From assembly GCF_011074885.1 (NCBI RefSeq), contig NC_054690.1:1741001-1805000 (forward strand): a stretch of 64,000 bases of DNA, in the 5' to 3' direction. Source of the stretch: Brettanomyces bruxellensis. Lineage: Eukaryota > Ascomycota > Pichiomycetes > Pichiales > Pichiaceae. A program made the position numbers and the translations under genes. Under the pieces are notes generated by a model that was given only the letters and a program-made list of their open reading frames with translations, was not told where the DNA came from and did no database searches. Positions 49,813 through 61,770 of the stretch are shown in pieces. The stretch's first letter is position 1, and each line of letters begins with the position of its first letter.

Positions 49813-51771
49813 TCAGTAAGCATAGCCAATGTAGTTCTCAATGGCAGAGTTCCTACGCATGTACCTGATCTCGGGAATATGGAGATCGTCGGAACGAATG
49901 TTAGGCATTTGCTGGTAAATTCTAGAATAGTTGTAGTTCAACTTGATGTCCTTGTAGATGTAATTCTTGAAGTTCTCCAAGGAGATAAAGTAAGGCGAGC
50001 AAAGCTTCCACAGCTTAAAGTACAAGTCGATTCTCTCGCCAGGGTTTTCAAACGAGAAAAGCTGCGATGAGTTCACCGTAGCATCTCTGAGTGCAACCCA
50101 GTCGGCATGAGCAATGTATTTCATACCGGAAGCAGCGTTTGTGGCCAAAAGCTGGCGGAAAAGAGACAAAATGCTGTCGGGATCGATCTTAACGGCACCT
50201 GTGGCCTTCAAGCAGCATCTGTAAAACACGTTTGTCTTGGAAAACTGGTGCGAGTTGGCGGTGGCCAAGATGTACTGGAAAGTCTCTGAATTGTGCCACG
50301 AAGTCGATTTCGAAAGCAGAACATTGATGAATGGTTCATCCACAGGCCGGATCTTGCTGTAATCGGCAACTAGAGTCTGCAACTCGCCGAATGCAGCAGG
50401 CGAGAAGTGGCGGTACTTACTGAAGAAGATCGAGAGGAAGGAGTCGTTCAAAGAAGAAGAAACAGACGAGTTCGAAGTGTGGCGAGACTCATAATGCTTC
50501 CAGGTGACCAACCAGATGTGTTTGACCCTCTGGTAGTCGTGTGTGATCTGCCAGGTGTTTGCCAAGTACTTCTTGATGAAGTTGAGCTGCAAAGGTGTCA
50601 GGTATGGCATCGACTCGGAAACGGCATCCTTGAAAAAGTAGTCCGCAGTGTCGATATCCTTGCAAAAGCCAATAAACGACAAGTGGGCCATCGTCATGTA
50701 GCTCTTGACGTTGATAGGAGGCTCGACCCCCTTCGAGTTGAAGGTTGAGTACACATCCTCGGTGAGCTGCTTGAAAATCTGCAATGCGTAGTTTGTGCGC
50801 TCCTTAAACAAGCAAACGCGAATCATACCCACCTGCAACTCGTTGTGGAGCTTCTCGTTTGGTGCCTTTGACGCCTTGATCTGGCTGTACATGTCCCAAA
50901 CTTCCTCAAAGTCGAAGTCTCCCGACTCGACCAAAAATGGGAAGATGGATCCCAAAACCGGCTCGGAAGTGAAGAGTTTATGCAAGTCCGGGTTGTTCTT
51001 TCCCGTCTCCCAGATGTGCACCGCCTCGTACGTAAATCCCAAGTCCTTGTAGGCCTTGAAAAGATGAGTAAGGCCGTGCGAATTCATTACAACAAGTCCG
51101 TCAAGCAAGTTGTACGAGACCTCGCGGATCGCACACGTGAGCAAGTGGTGGATGTCCTTTATTGGGTTGTTTGCATCCTTGTCCAAGTTTTTCTTCATCT
51201 TGGAAAGTTCCAAACGGTGGATTCGGAGCCCATTTCTCAACAATGAGACGAATTCTGCCATTCTCTTCTCTTTTAGCACTCCCGCGTATGCCAACTCCCT
51301 ATAAATGGGGATTATCTGCCTGACGGCATCCCAGAACTTGTTCACACCGCCGGAAATGCGGCCTGTGGCCAAGTCGTAGGTTGAATTTTCCTTGAGGCAC
51401 TGGTCGAAAATTTTCAGCAGCCGCCCGGTAGCCGCGTTTCCCGCGGTGGAGCCACCGGGGGCCACCGCCTTAGCTGGGGATCCGGGTCCCGCAGTGGCTG
51501 CAGGGCCACCCGTGGTGGCCGCGGTGCCTGCCGCGCCGAGAATCGCGGAAGGCGACTGGATGGTCGAAAACATCCGGGCCGACTGCCCGTCCGCCGCGTA
51601 CAGGGCGGCCTGCTGCTGGGGCAAGGCCAGGCCGGGCTGCTGCTGCTGCTCCACGAAGTTCGTGAAAAATCTCTGCGGCTGGTGCGGGCCCGACGCCTGC
51701 TGGTGCTGAAAAGCTTTGGCCGAGTACCGCTGTCCCTGCTTGATGGAACTTGACGTGATCGATCTGAGCAT
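49813..51771 (-). CDS. RMD9: Mitochondrial RNA-binding protein Rmd9
   Basis: 652 aa; S. cerevisiae Rmd9 is a mitochondrial inner-membrane-associated PPR-like protein that protects 3' ends of mitochondrial mRNAs. The N terminus (1-120) is rich in Ser, Gln, Ala and Gly with few acidic residues and fits a long presequence. From about 115 on it is helical-repeat-like: F-W-D-A-V-R-Q-I-I-P-I-Y-R-E-L-A, N-G-L-R-I-H-R-L-E-L-S-K, and near the C terminus H-W-like D-W-V-A-L-R-D-A-T. It ends in a tyrosine-rich R-R-N-S-A-I-E-N-Y-I-G-Y-A-Y. The Gly/Pro/Ala stretch at about 80-112 is encoded by GC-rich repeats. S. cerevisiae Rmd9 is 646 aa. Confidence 0.88.
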   Translation of the reverse strand: MLRSITSSSIKQGQRYSAKAFQHQQASGPHQPQRFFTNFVEQQQQPGLALPQQQAALYAADGQSARMFSTIQSPSAILGAAGTAATTGGPAATAGPGSPAKAVAPGGSTAGNAATGRLLKIFDQCLKENSTYDLATGRISGGVNKFWDAVRQIIPIYRELAYAGVLKEKRMAEFVSLLRNGLRIHRLELSKMKKNLDKDANNPIKDIHHLLTCAIREVSYNLLDGLVVMNSHGLTHLFKAYKDLGFTYEAVHIWETGKNNPDLHKLFTSEPVLGSIFPFLVESGDFDFEEVWDMYSQIKASKAPNEKLHNELQVGMIRVCLFKERTNYALQIFKQLTEDVYSTFNSKGVEPPINVKSYMTMAHLSFIGFCKDIDTADYFFKDAVSESMPYLTPLQLNFIKKYLANTWQITHDYQRVKHIWLVTWKHYESRHTSNSSVSSSLNDSFLSIFFSKYRHFSPAAFGELQTLVADYSKIRPVDEPFINVLLSKSTSWHNSETFQYILATANSHQFSKTNVFYRCCLKATGAVKIDPDSILSLFRQLLATNAASGMKYIAHADWVALRDATVNSSQLFSFENPGERIDLYFKLWKLCSPYFISLENFKNYIYKDIKLNYNYSRIYQQMPNIRSDDLHIPEIRYMRRNSAIENYIGYAY

Positions 51772-53408
51772 TTTTAATTTTTGAGTATGGGGAAGTTTTT
51801 TTTTAAAATTCTGTGTATGTTTGAATTTTCTTTAAACTCTGTGTGTGTCGTATGTTGATGTTTTTTTAATTTCTGTGTATGTTTTGAATTTTTTTTTTTT
51901 TTGCTCCTTTCTATCTCAAGCTTTGTGCGAATATATGCTTTTAAAGATATGGAATGGAATGGAACGGAATATGGAAATTAGAGGAGTCAGAATAGAGTAA
52001 GAAGTATAGCTAGAATAGTGCTAAAACAATGCTTAGGGAATTTGAACTAATGTAAGGTAGTGCGGAATAACTATTATGTCGGAATATCAAGTTAAAGCAG
52101 ATTTAAGTGTAAGCTGAAGTATAAAAGCGTCGGCCAAACCTAGAGAGCAAGTTCGAGAACTTTCTTCGACAAATGTAGGAAAAATGCAATTTGGTCTTTC
52201 CAAATAGACACAACAAACTGAAACAAGCAACTTCGTAGGCGATGCAGACGACTCAAAGTTACCCCAGGCCGGATCTTGGGGAAATTATATATCAGGCCAA
52301 AGTTGAGCCATGGGTTTATATATTGAGAAGAAAAATAAATAAAGGAAAAATGAAAAAAAAAAAACATTCTTAACACCAGTCAGCCAGTTCCCCTCGGGAT
52401 ATAGATTACCTTTTTCGCCCCCATTATAGGAGAATCTGATCAGCTCACACCAGGAATCACACTGCGTGGAACCCATTGTGTGCCTTCGGAACCAACAAAC
52501 ATAATAGAAAAGTTTCGCACCCGCTTTTTCCCCTGTGTATATCTCCGTCCCAAGGCGTTATACGATGGCCATGCCGGATACTGCATATGGAGTTTTCTCG
52601 AAATCACGTCACATTGCCCCTTAAACTCCTGGCTGTGCCATGGTGCAAAAAATTTTCTCCTTCTCTTCCGCCCGCAGGCATTGTTGGGGAACAACTTTTA
52701 TCCAGATTTCTAAGAAGATCAGCACCCTTTTATTCAATTTTGTGCATTCATTGGACTCAGAGTGATTGTTCAAACATGACTAACGGTTCCATTAAATAAG
52801 CTTTTTTTTTGATTCTATACAATCACCTTTTTTTTTCTTTCATTTTCTTTTCTTTATGCCTTCCTGAATACTCCGTGATTTTGTATCTCTTGTGTTACAA
52901 TCAAGGATACGTGCTTTTTTCCCCTTCCATTCATATGTTCGTTTGGTGGGATGTGAATATACCTGGAGTATGGTCCCTGGCCCCTTTTGGTAGCTTTGAT
53001 AAAAATGAAAAAAAAAATAAAAATAATAAGGTGACTCCCCTGGCTTGTGTGCACGGATGTGAACCTGCGCATTTTACTACTACTGTATTTGCTTTTCTAG
53101 TTGCTTTTACTTTTTTACACCGGTCGATCGACGCGCCGCGATGGAGAGAGTTTCCCAAAAGAGAAAAAGAAGGGATAAAAGGACTTGGCGCTTAAATCTA
53201 GGAAGAAAAGATGAGTAACAACAGCTGTCAGAGACCACAAGTTTTAGCTTCAGAAGGGCAGACTGTTCCACAGATATCGAAGTATAGCAAAAAAAGAGAT
53301 ACTTTGCGTTATCTAAGCGTTAGCAGTTGAAAAGCGGAAAAAAAGCAACAAAAAGCGACAAAAAGCGACAGAAAGCGACAGAAAGCATTAAGAAAGCAAT
53401 AAAAAGCA
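51772..53408. other. Divergent intergenic region RMD9/giant gene
   Basis: 1.6 kb. T tracts lie directly upstream of RMD9 (51797-51903). Small open frames at 52140-52800 overlap each other on both strands without family features and are not called. The last 72 bp form the repeat listed next. Confidence 0.4.
53337..53408 (+). repeat. AAAAAGCGAC repeat abutting the giant gene's start codon
   Basis: Seven or so 9-11-bp units (AAAAAGCGAC, AGAAAGCGAC, AAAAAGCAAC) run without interruption into the ATG at 53409, so they probably form the 5' leader of that mRNA. Confidence 0.75.
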
Positions 53409-56400
53409 ATGAACGAAGACTATTCGAGAGTCCAAATGGACCCATGCAGGCAGGAATGGGATGCTGACATGGATTTGAAACAAACGTTGATCACCATAAG
53501 AAGCAAAATGGCAAGAGGTGAAGCCATTATAGCAGATGGAATCCATGCACCTTCAAACGATTGGTTGAGTGTTAAGAAAGAGGCCTTTATTGGCAGAGGT
53601 TGCCGGATGGTGGAGACAATCCAGAATGTGCTCAACACGTTGAACTTGAAGACCGTAATGAATGGTCCACGTAACCTCATGCAATTTCCATATGTCATGT
53701 CTGACGGATATATCAATGTTAGAGACCTGGACGAAGAAGAGGTGAGCCACCGTTTCCGCACTATTCTCGACGACATCATGAAGACAGGAAACGCAGCAGA
53801 GACCCAGAAGGCGGTCTGCGCGTCGATCGACGCCGTCTTTTGCTACAGTAAGCTTCTCCTTGTTGCATACACTTACTGTTATGTGCACGGATGCACCGAA
53901 TGGATGGTTTCCAACCAGACGAGGGAGCTTCACAGGCCTTTCCAACCGTCGAGCAGCTTGCTCCGGTGGGTTTACGGCTGTGCCGGCAATCCTTATGTTT
54001 TTGCAATCCAGAAAGACGTGAACGAGGCCTTGAGATTGTATTCTGTGGAGATTCGGAGTCTTCCTGAGGATGGAGATATTGGCCACAATGTGAAAGAAAT
54101 GCTTAAAATCCAAGCCGACCTTGAACCAGTTGGCAGGATTGAGGAAAAGGAAATTGAAAATGAAAAGGAAACCAGAACCGAAAACGAGAGCGTCAGAACC
54201 AGCGCAACCAGAACTAATGAGAGAACTAACGAAAGAACCAACGAAAGAACCAACGAAAGAACCAATGAGAGAAGCAATGAGAAGATCGAAGAGATCAACA
54301 GAATCGATGAGACCAGTTTCAGAACCAACGAGAGAATCGATGAAACAAGTTTCAGAACCAACACTGAGTTTATCAATCAATCATCCACCGATTCTATCAA
54401 TCAACCACTCGACTACAGTTGTGTTAATACATCATCCACCAATTCTATCAATCAACCACTCGACTACAGTTGTGTCAATCGGCCATCCACCGATTCTATC
54501 AATACACCATCCGCCAAGTCTATCAATACATCATCCACCAATTCTATCAATCAACCATCCACCAAGTGTATCAATACACTATCTACCACATCCAGTTCCT
54601 CTAGCTCTTCTGCCCACTCCAACTTCCCCTCCTTTAACCCGTTCTTGTCACCCAAAGCAGCAGTTTCGCATCATTTGCATTCTTCGCAATCGCATTCTTC
54701 GCATTTGCATTCCCTGCCAGCAAAGGAGGACATTTACTTCAGGGATGCGGAGCAAACGGCATCGAGCTGCAGCCAGCACGAAAAAGCAACAAACACGTGG
54801 CAGGAAGTGCACAAGTGGGAAAAATGGGTCGACCAGTGCCTGGAGGAAGCGTTTGGCGGTACTGCGGTGCCTGAGCACGTGCAGGAGGAGCTGAGGAGCC
54901 TGCGGTGGCGTATTCGGGCCACCGGGGAGCCCGGGCAGGAGTCCCTGGTGGAGAAAGTGTGCGGACAAGTGCACCATATGGCGATTGAGGTGATGCAGGC
55001 GGCCCGGGACCCGGGGCACGCGATATTGGTCCAGGAAGCGCTCTTCGGGATGAGGGCGTGCTACGTGCAGCGGGCCACGGGGGAGCCCTACCGGGAGGCG
55101 TACCGGGGGATGTACTACGAAAATTCATGCGATGAGAAATTCGTCGAATCCCCAGGACTCATTTTGGAGCTGTTCAACACGGTTTTGGCCGAGGGCATTT
55201 CGCGGGTCGCCCGGTACATGTGCCGGGAGGATTCGCCCGGTGCCCGCGAGAGGCTCCAGCGGGCGTTTGGCGAGTTTTGCGGGGCATGCATCCGGGTTGA
55301 GCGGGTGGCCCGGCAGGACCGCTGGCTGGACTTCGGCCCGCTGTTGCAGGCGGTGGCCACGGGGCACTTCCGGTTTTTGGCCTGTGCGGGCCACCGGGGC
55401 GTCCGCCACGGCGATGTCTACCGGGCCCACGCGGCCCAGCTGGCCCTCTACGCGGAGGCCTGCCGGGGGCTCTACCGGGGGGCCGCGGTGTGCAGCGGCC
55501 AAAAAGTTTTGTTGCGGGAAGAATTTTTCGCCCACTTCCGCGAATGTGCCGACAGCATTGTGCCCCGGCTGCTGGTGGCCCGGTTGCGGGAAACCCACCG
55601 GGCTGCCCGGGAGATGCTACCGGGTGGTGGCGGCGAGCTGCTGGATGTGCTTCGGTACTGTGATGGGGCGCTCACCGTGGAGGTGGAGCGGCTTGCCGGG
55701 CAGGCTGCCGTGGAGCCTACCGGGGAATCCACCGGGGCTCCCGGTGCTACCGGGCGGCCGCTTCTTGGCCTCACCGGCTGCTACTCGCACTGCTGTCGCC
55801 GGCTCCTGCGGGGCCTACGGGGCTCTGCCCTGGACCCCGGGCTGCTGCACCGGGCACGCGGCCTGGTGGAAAGCCTGAACAGCCAGTTCTTGCACCTGCT
55901 GCATTTCTTGGCCACCGGGCACCCCGGCTACCCCAGCGTGTTGCGCCGCGAGGAAGCTCTCCCGCTGGGCTACCGGGCACTCCACCGGGCGTATGTGAGA
56001 CGGATGGATGAGTTCTTCAAGATGCAAAAAGAGGAATTTTTGCAAACCGACCCGAAGCTTCTCGAAAGCGAGCTGATCCACCAGAGAGAGATCACGCTCA
56101 AGAAAAACGAGATTCTAAGGGTTTGTGGTGAGCAGGAAGGATTCAAGAAGAAGGAGATGAAGAAGAGGGAGGAGGAGATTCAAAAGAAAGCTGAAATGAA
56201 GGAGAAGGAGATTGAAAAGAGGGAGAAGGAGATTGAAAAGAGGGAGAATGAGATTGAAAAGAGGGAGGATGAGATTGAAAAGCAGAAGGAGGAAATTGAA
56301 AAGAGGGAGGATGAGATTGAAAAGAAGAAGGGGGAAATTGAGAATAAAGCCGAAGTGATAGAGAAGAAAGCTGAGATGATGCAGCAAAAACAGGCTGAAA

Positions 56401-59400
56401 TCAATCAGAAAGAGCTCAAGCAGGAACTAATGCAAGAGGAACTCGCAGCACAGCTTAAGCAGGCCGAATTCAATCAGGAACAACTCCAGAAGGTTCTGCA
56501 AATCAATCAAGTTCAACTTCAAGAGGAGCTGCAAAAAGAACTTCAAATTAAGCGAGAGCAGCTGCAAAAAGAACTACAAATCAAGCAGTCTCAACTGCAA
56601 GAGCAGCTGCAAAAAGAGCTTCAAGTCAAACAAGCAGACCTCAATGCAAAATTAATGCAGGCAGAACTCAAACAGAAAGACCTCACTCTCCAGATTCAGA
56701 ACCAGCTCACGCAGTTTCATGCAGAGCTTGAAGCTGAGAGAAAGAGGCAGGAAATCCTCAGATCTCAAGCTTTTGAACAGGAGAGGCTCAGATACCAAAA
56801 ACTCGAGGAAGAGCTCGTGGCCAGAAAACTTGAAGATGAGCTCAGAGTCAAGAAGTTCGATGAGATGAAGAAGGAGCAGCTCGAGAGGCAGATGCAGGAT
56901 CAATACAAGGTCAAGCAACTTGAGGCCGAGATACAGAAGCAGAAGGAGCTCAGAGTTAAGGATGTTGAGGAAGAGAGGGAGAAGGAGGAGAAACTTAGAT
57001 TGAAGATGATTGAACTAGAGAAGGAGAGACAAGAGAAGCTCAGAGCAAAGATGATTAAAGAAGAGAGGGAGAAACAAGAAAGTCTCAGAGCAAAGATGAT
57101 TAAAGAAGAGAGGGAGAAAGAAGAGAAGCTCAGAGCAAATATCATCAAAGAAGAAAAAGAAAAACAAGAAAGTCTCATGGCAAATGTGATTGAAGCTGAA
57201 AGACAGAAACAGGAAGAGCTTCTAATGCAACTTGGGGAGGAGAAACTGAAACATGAGCAATACAGAATTCTACAGCTTGAGGAGGAAAGAAAGAAGCAAG
57301 AGAAACTTAGAATTCAACAACTTGAGGAGGAGAGAAAGAAACAAGAGCAATCTAGAATTCAACAGCTTGAGGAGGAGAAAGAGAAACAAGAGAAACTTAG
57401 AATTCAACAACTTGAGGAGGAGAGAGAGAAACAAGAGAAACTTAGAATTCAACAACTTGATGAGGAGAGAAAGAAACAAGAACAGCTTAGAGTTAAAGTC
57501 ATTGAGGAGGAAAGACAAAAACAAGAACAGCTGAGGGCAAAGATGATGGAAGAACAAAAGCAACTCAAGGCTAAGAGATGCGAAGAAGAGATGAGAGCCC
57601 AGCAAATGCAGGAGGAACTCGTTGCCAAAAAGTTACAGGAGGAACTTAGATCGAAAAAGCTTGAAGAGGAACTTAAAGCCAAGAAGCAGGAGGATGATCT
57701 GAGGACCAGGCAACTTGAAGAGGAGAGGATGAGAGCAAAGAGACTTGAAGAAGAGCTCCGAGTTCGAAAGGAGGAGCTAGCAGAAGCAGAGAGAAAGAAG
57801 CAGGAGTTGATTCTCTCTGAGCAGAAAGCCCAGCAGAAGTTGAGAGAGGAAGAAGATGCACTCTATGCGGAAACTCAGCGAAAGGCAGCGGAGTTTGTGA
57901 AGGAGCAGGAGAAACTAGACAGAGAGCGTGAAGATAGAGGCATTAAGAGATACGCGGAAAAGTTAAAGGCCGAGGATGTTTTCGATGACGATCAGTTTGA
58001 CGATGAAGAGTTTGGCGAATTTGGAGCCGAAGACGATGAACTGAGTCGCAACCACCTTGGTGATAATCTAGATGGCAACCATGAGCTTGGCAAACGGCGG
58101 TGGGAGATCTTCCTACCGGATCCTTCGAAGAGTGAGAATCCGTACGATGAGGAAATCAAGCTTGCCAAGGTCCTTGAGAAGAGAGATGGGGATCAGCAGA
58201 GGATTCGGAGGTTGGAGGAGATCAACGAGCAGAACTACAGGGAGAAGCAGGCAAGGATGACGGCTATTATGCCGGACTTTGCCGAGAGGATGAAGGAAGC
58301 ATTAAGGGAGAGAGCTGCGAAAGTCCTCAAGCGGGACAGGCAACCGGGATCCAAGGTTGGCAAATGTGGTGTTCTGTTAGCCAAGGAACTTTGGGGGTCT
58401 GATGCAGCTGAAGTGATAGGAGAAATTGAGGTTGGAGAAACTGGGAAAACTGGGGAAATTGGAGAAATTGAGGAGGTTGATGAGGTTGATGAGGTTGATG
58501 AGGTTGATCCGGCAATTCAAGAAAAGCCGGTTCAAGAGAAGGTGGGGGCTTTGAAAGAGAGGCCAGCTGGGTCAGACAATGTGGAGAAGAGGCGCAAAAG
58601 AGTGACATTTGTGCTTCCAGGTGAGGATATGGAGGAAGTGGAGAAAGCTGAGAAAGTGGAGGATACAGAGAAAGTGGGGAATACAGAGAAAGTGGAGGAT
58701 GCAGATGATCAAAAGGAGAATCTAGATAATCAAAAGGAGGATGCAAATGAAAAGCACAGTCTAGATGTTCAAAAGGAGAATGCGGATGATGAAAAAGAGA
58801 GTGCAGATCAAAAGCACAATCTAGATACCAAGGACAAGCTGAACAAACCCCTCAGAACTCTCTCGCAACAAGAAAGAAAGAAGTTGAAGAGAAATGTTTC
58901 GTACATCATCTCCGATGACAGGCCGTACAACCAGCTTTACCGCTCGGAGTCGGATGATGAGGAAGAGGAGGAAGTGCAGGCAGAGACAAAGAAACCTGCA
59001 CTGTTCAACCCGATTGCCGCATTCAGGAAGTTGGTGAAGCGGATTCCGGAGGTTCAGGACTGCGAAAAAGTACAAAACGTCAAAAAGCAGAAGCAGAAAC
59101 CGCCGTTCCTGCACCCCGTGGAGTTCCTCAGCATCCCGCCGGAAACATACATCCAGCAGCTCCCGGTGAAAGAGTGGAAGCAGGACTGCGACCGGCACTA
59201 CAAGCACCAGAAGCAGCGGCTTGAGGATGAGTTCGAGTACCGGGTGGAGCAGCAGAGAAAGCAGTGTGAGCAGAAGGGGGAGCACTGCACGCGGGAGGAG
59301 CTCATCAGGCGAGTCCTGCAGGATTTACCGGGGTCTCTGCCGCAGCTTGAGATCGATTACCGGTCCCGCAAGGTGGACGAGATGGGGGAAAGGATCTTCC

Positions 59401-61716
59401 ACGTGATGGAGGATGCCGGACAGAGCCTGGACGCGCGCAGAAGGCTCTCTTTGCAGATTGCTCAGGAGTACATTGACCTTTCGATCTGCGAGGAGAACCA
59501 GGCACGGGAGATGATCGATAATCTGGCGGAGCTTGAATCGAAAAATGGCACTTTGGCACTTGAGGCCGGCACTAATCCGGACCAGATGCAGCCCTGTGGT
59601 GGGGTTTTGTCTGGATCCGGAGACCCTGAGCCGGTTTCTGGGTTGAGCGAAGTGGAAAAGGCGATTCTGGCAATTCCAACTGCAGAGGATGGTGATGGTG
59701 TTTCCGATGCAAGTGATGCAGTTTCCGATACTTCAAATTACTGCTTCCAATACTTCCGATGCCTACTGCACAAGTGGCGAGTACAAGCAAGGCTTCGGAG
59801 TGTATGAGGACACAGTAGTTGAGCCGGATGCGGAGGTTCGGGAGCAGTTGAAGGCGAAGATAGCAGCATATGAGAAGGATGAGAAGGAAAATGGCAATAA
59901 CCAAAACAACCATCCCTCCAGCATCCTCTCCACAAAACACAAAAAGCCTTCCTCCTCGGTCCGGTTCACGGACCAAATCATCTGCATGGACAAGGACACT
60001 AACCCGATTAGCTGCCCTACAGTGCGAACGGAGCGGATGATGAAGAAGGCGGTGCAGGCAGGCAGGTTGAGCCAATTAGAGGCGGCCTACAAGGACCTGT
60101 TCCGGGAGAAAAGCGAGCTGGCAAAGCTGGAAGAGGAAGAGGACGCAGATATGGGCAAGAAGAAGATGATGGATGGAGTGGAGGAGTACGTGGATCCGGA
60201 TACAGGCCGGATATACCGGTTCCCAGCGGCAGACGAGTTCGATGAAAGCATGTTGGACTGTCTGAGCGTGGAGGACCCTCCTTGCACCAAAGAGGAGGCG
60301 GAGAAGGCGGAGAAAGCGGAGTTGCAGGCCCGCAAAGAGGAGCACGAGCGCGAAATGAAGAAGTTGGAGCAGATCAAGGCCAACCCGACCTTGAGAAGAA
60401 GGTTGAGGTCGGAGCACTGGACAAACACACTTAGGATGAAGCTGAATGAGCAGGCTTTGAAGTCGATCGAGGAGTTGGAGGAGCAGGATGAGAAGGAGAT
60501 GCTGGCAGCAGAAAGAGAGCGGTTCTGGAGCAATATGGAGCCGATCAAGAAGATGCAAACGACACGGATGAAGATGAAGCAGGAGGAGTTCACTCAGCGG
60601 AAGCAGGGCAAGGATGTGCGGGAGCCGAAGAACTTCTTTGGGTTTGCATCCAAGGCCTGCAAGGCGATCCAGTCCGGATTCAATGGGATGGGATTTGCCG
60701 AGGATAGGGCTGAAGAAAGGCCGGGAATAATATCGAAGATCAGGCAGATGAGTGGACTGGATGGGAATGTTAAAGGTGGTGATGGTGATGAGAATGAGAA
60801 TGTTAAAAATGTTAATGATGTTAATGATGTTCATGATGTTCATGATGTTAATAAAGAAAACAAAAAAGAAAAAGAAAAAAATAAAGAAAAAAATAATAAT
60901 AAAGAAAAAGATGATAAAGATATTAAAGATGATGACGATGATGACGATGATGATGACCGTGAGAACTTCCGGAAATATCTGGAAACACTAAACTCCGGTC
61001 TCAAAGGTTCTGGCACTGTTAGAATGAAGAATCCACAACCTTGCAAATATGATGATGCGGATCGTAACAACACACTGGATTTCCGCCTGCTGATGAGCAG
61101 TTCAAGAAGGGATGATGATGATGATGAAAAGGATGAAAAGGATGAAAGGGATGAAAGGGATAAAAAGAATGATAAAAAGGAGGATAAAAATAATGATGAA
61201 AAGGATAAAAAGAATGATGAAAAGGATAAAAAGAATGATGAAAAGGATAAAAAGAATGATGAAAAGGATGAAAAGGATGATGTTGTTGTTGAACACTGCG
61301 ATAGCCACCTCGATCCTAGCTATATCGCAAGAATCGAAAAGGAAAATGAAGAAGAACGCAGAAAGTTCAGAGAGTTCATGGAGTCATGTGAAAGGGGCGA
61401 TATCGGAATACCATGCCCTAAGTTTGGCAATAAAGAAGGGGATAAAAAGAAGTACCCCTGGGAAGAAGATGATAAGGATGATGATGAGAGGAATGATGAT
61501 GATGATGAGAACTGCGATAGCCACTTCGATCCTAGTTACATTGCAAGAATCGAAAAGGAAAACGAAGAAGAACGCAGAAAGTTCAGGGAGTTTATGGAGT
61601 CATGTGAAAGAGGAGATATTGGAATACCATGCCCCGGGTTTGATAATCAAGAAGAGGATGAAGAGGAATACTCCTGGGAAGAAACTATTAGGCGGTTGAC
61701 TGGTGCCAAAAGTTGA
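53409..61716 (+). CDS. Giant coiled-coil protein of unknown family, interrupted by a +1 frameshift
   Basis: Frame 1 runs 53409-59807 (2132 codons); frame 2 is open through 59689-61716. Dropping one T at 59738-59739 joins them into about 2,768 aa and keeps the Ser/Asp/Thr repeat (V-S-D-T-S-N-T-A-S-N-T-S-D) intact. Parts: residues 1-240 globular; 267-296 RTNE repeats; 323-398 SINQP repeats; about 471-863 an Arg/Gly-rich domain encoded by GC-rich DNA; about 864-1518 a coiled coil; acidic linkers with E-V-D repeats; about 1820-2090 a further domain; a C-terminal part with Asp/Lys runs and a 72-residue tandem duplication (61294-61650). No known domain recognised. A cortical, spindle or trafficking scaffold is conceivable. 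Confidence 0.7.
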
Positions 61717-61732
61717 ATGTTAGAAATTGCTA

Positions 61733-61770
<38 letters not shown>

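Noticed and set aside
52140..52800. Overlapping small open frames upstream of RMD9
   Set aside because: Present on both strands and several frames without features; no evidence for a gene.
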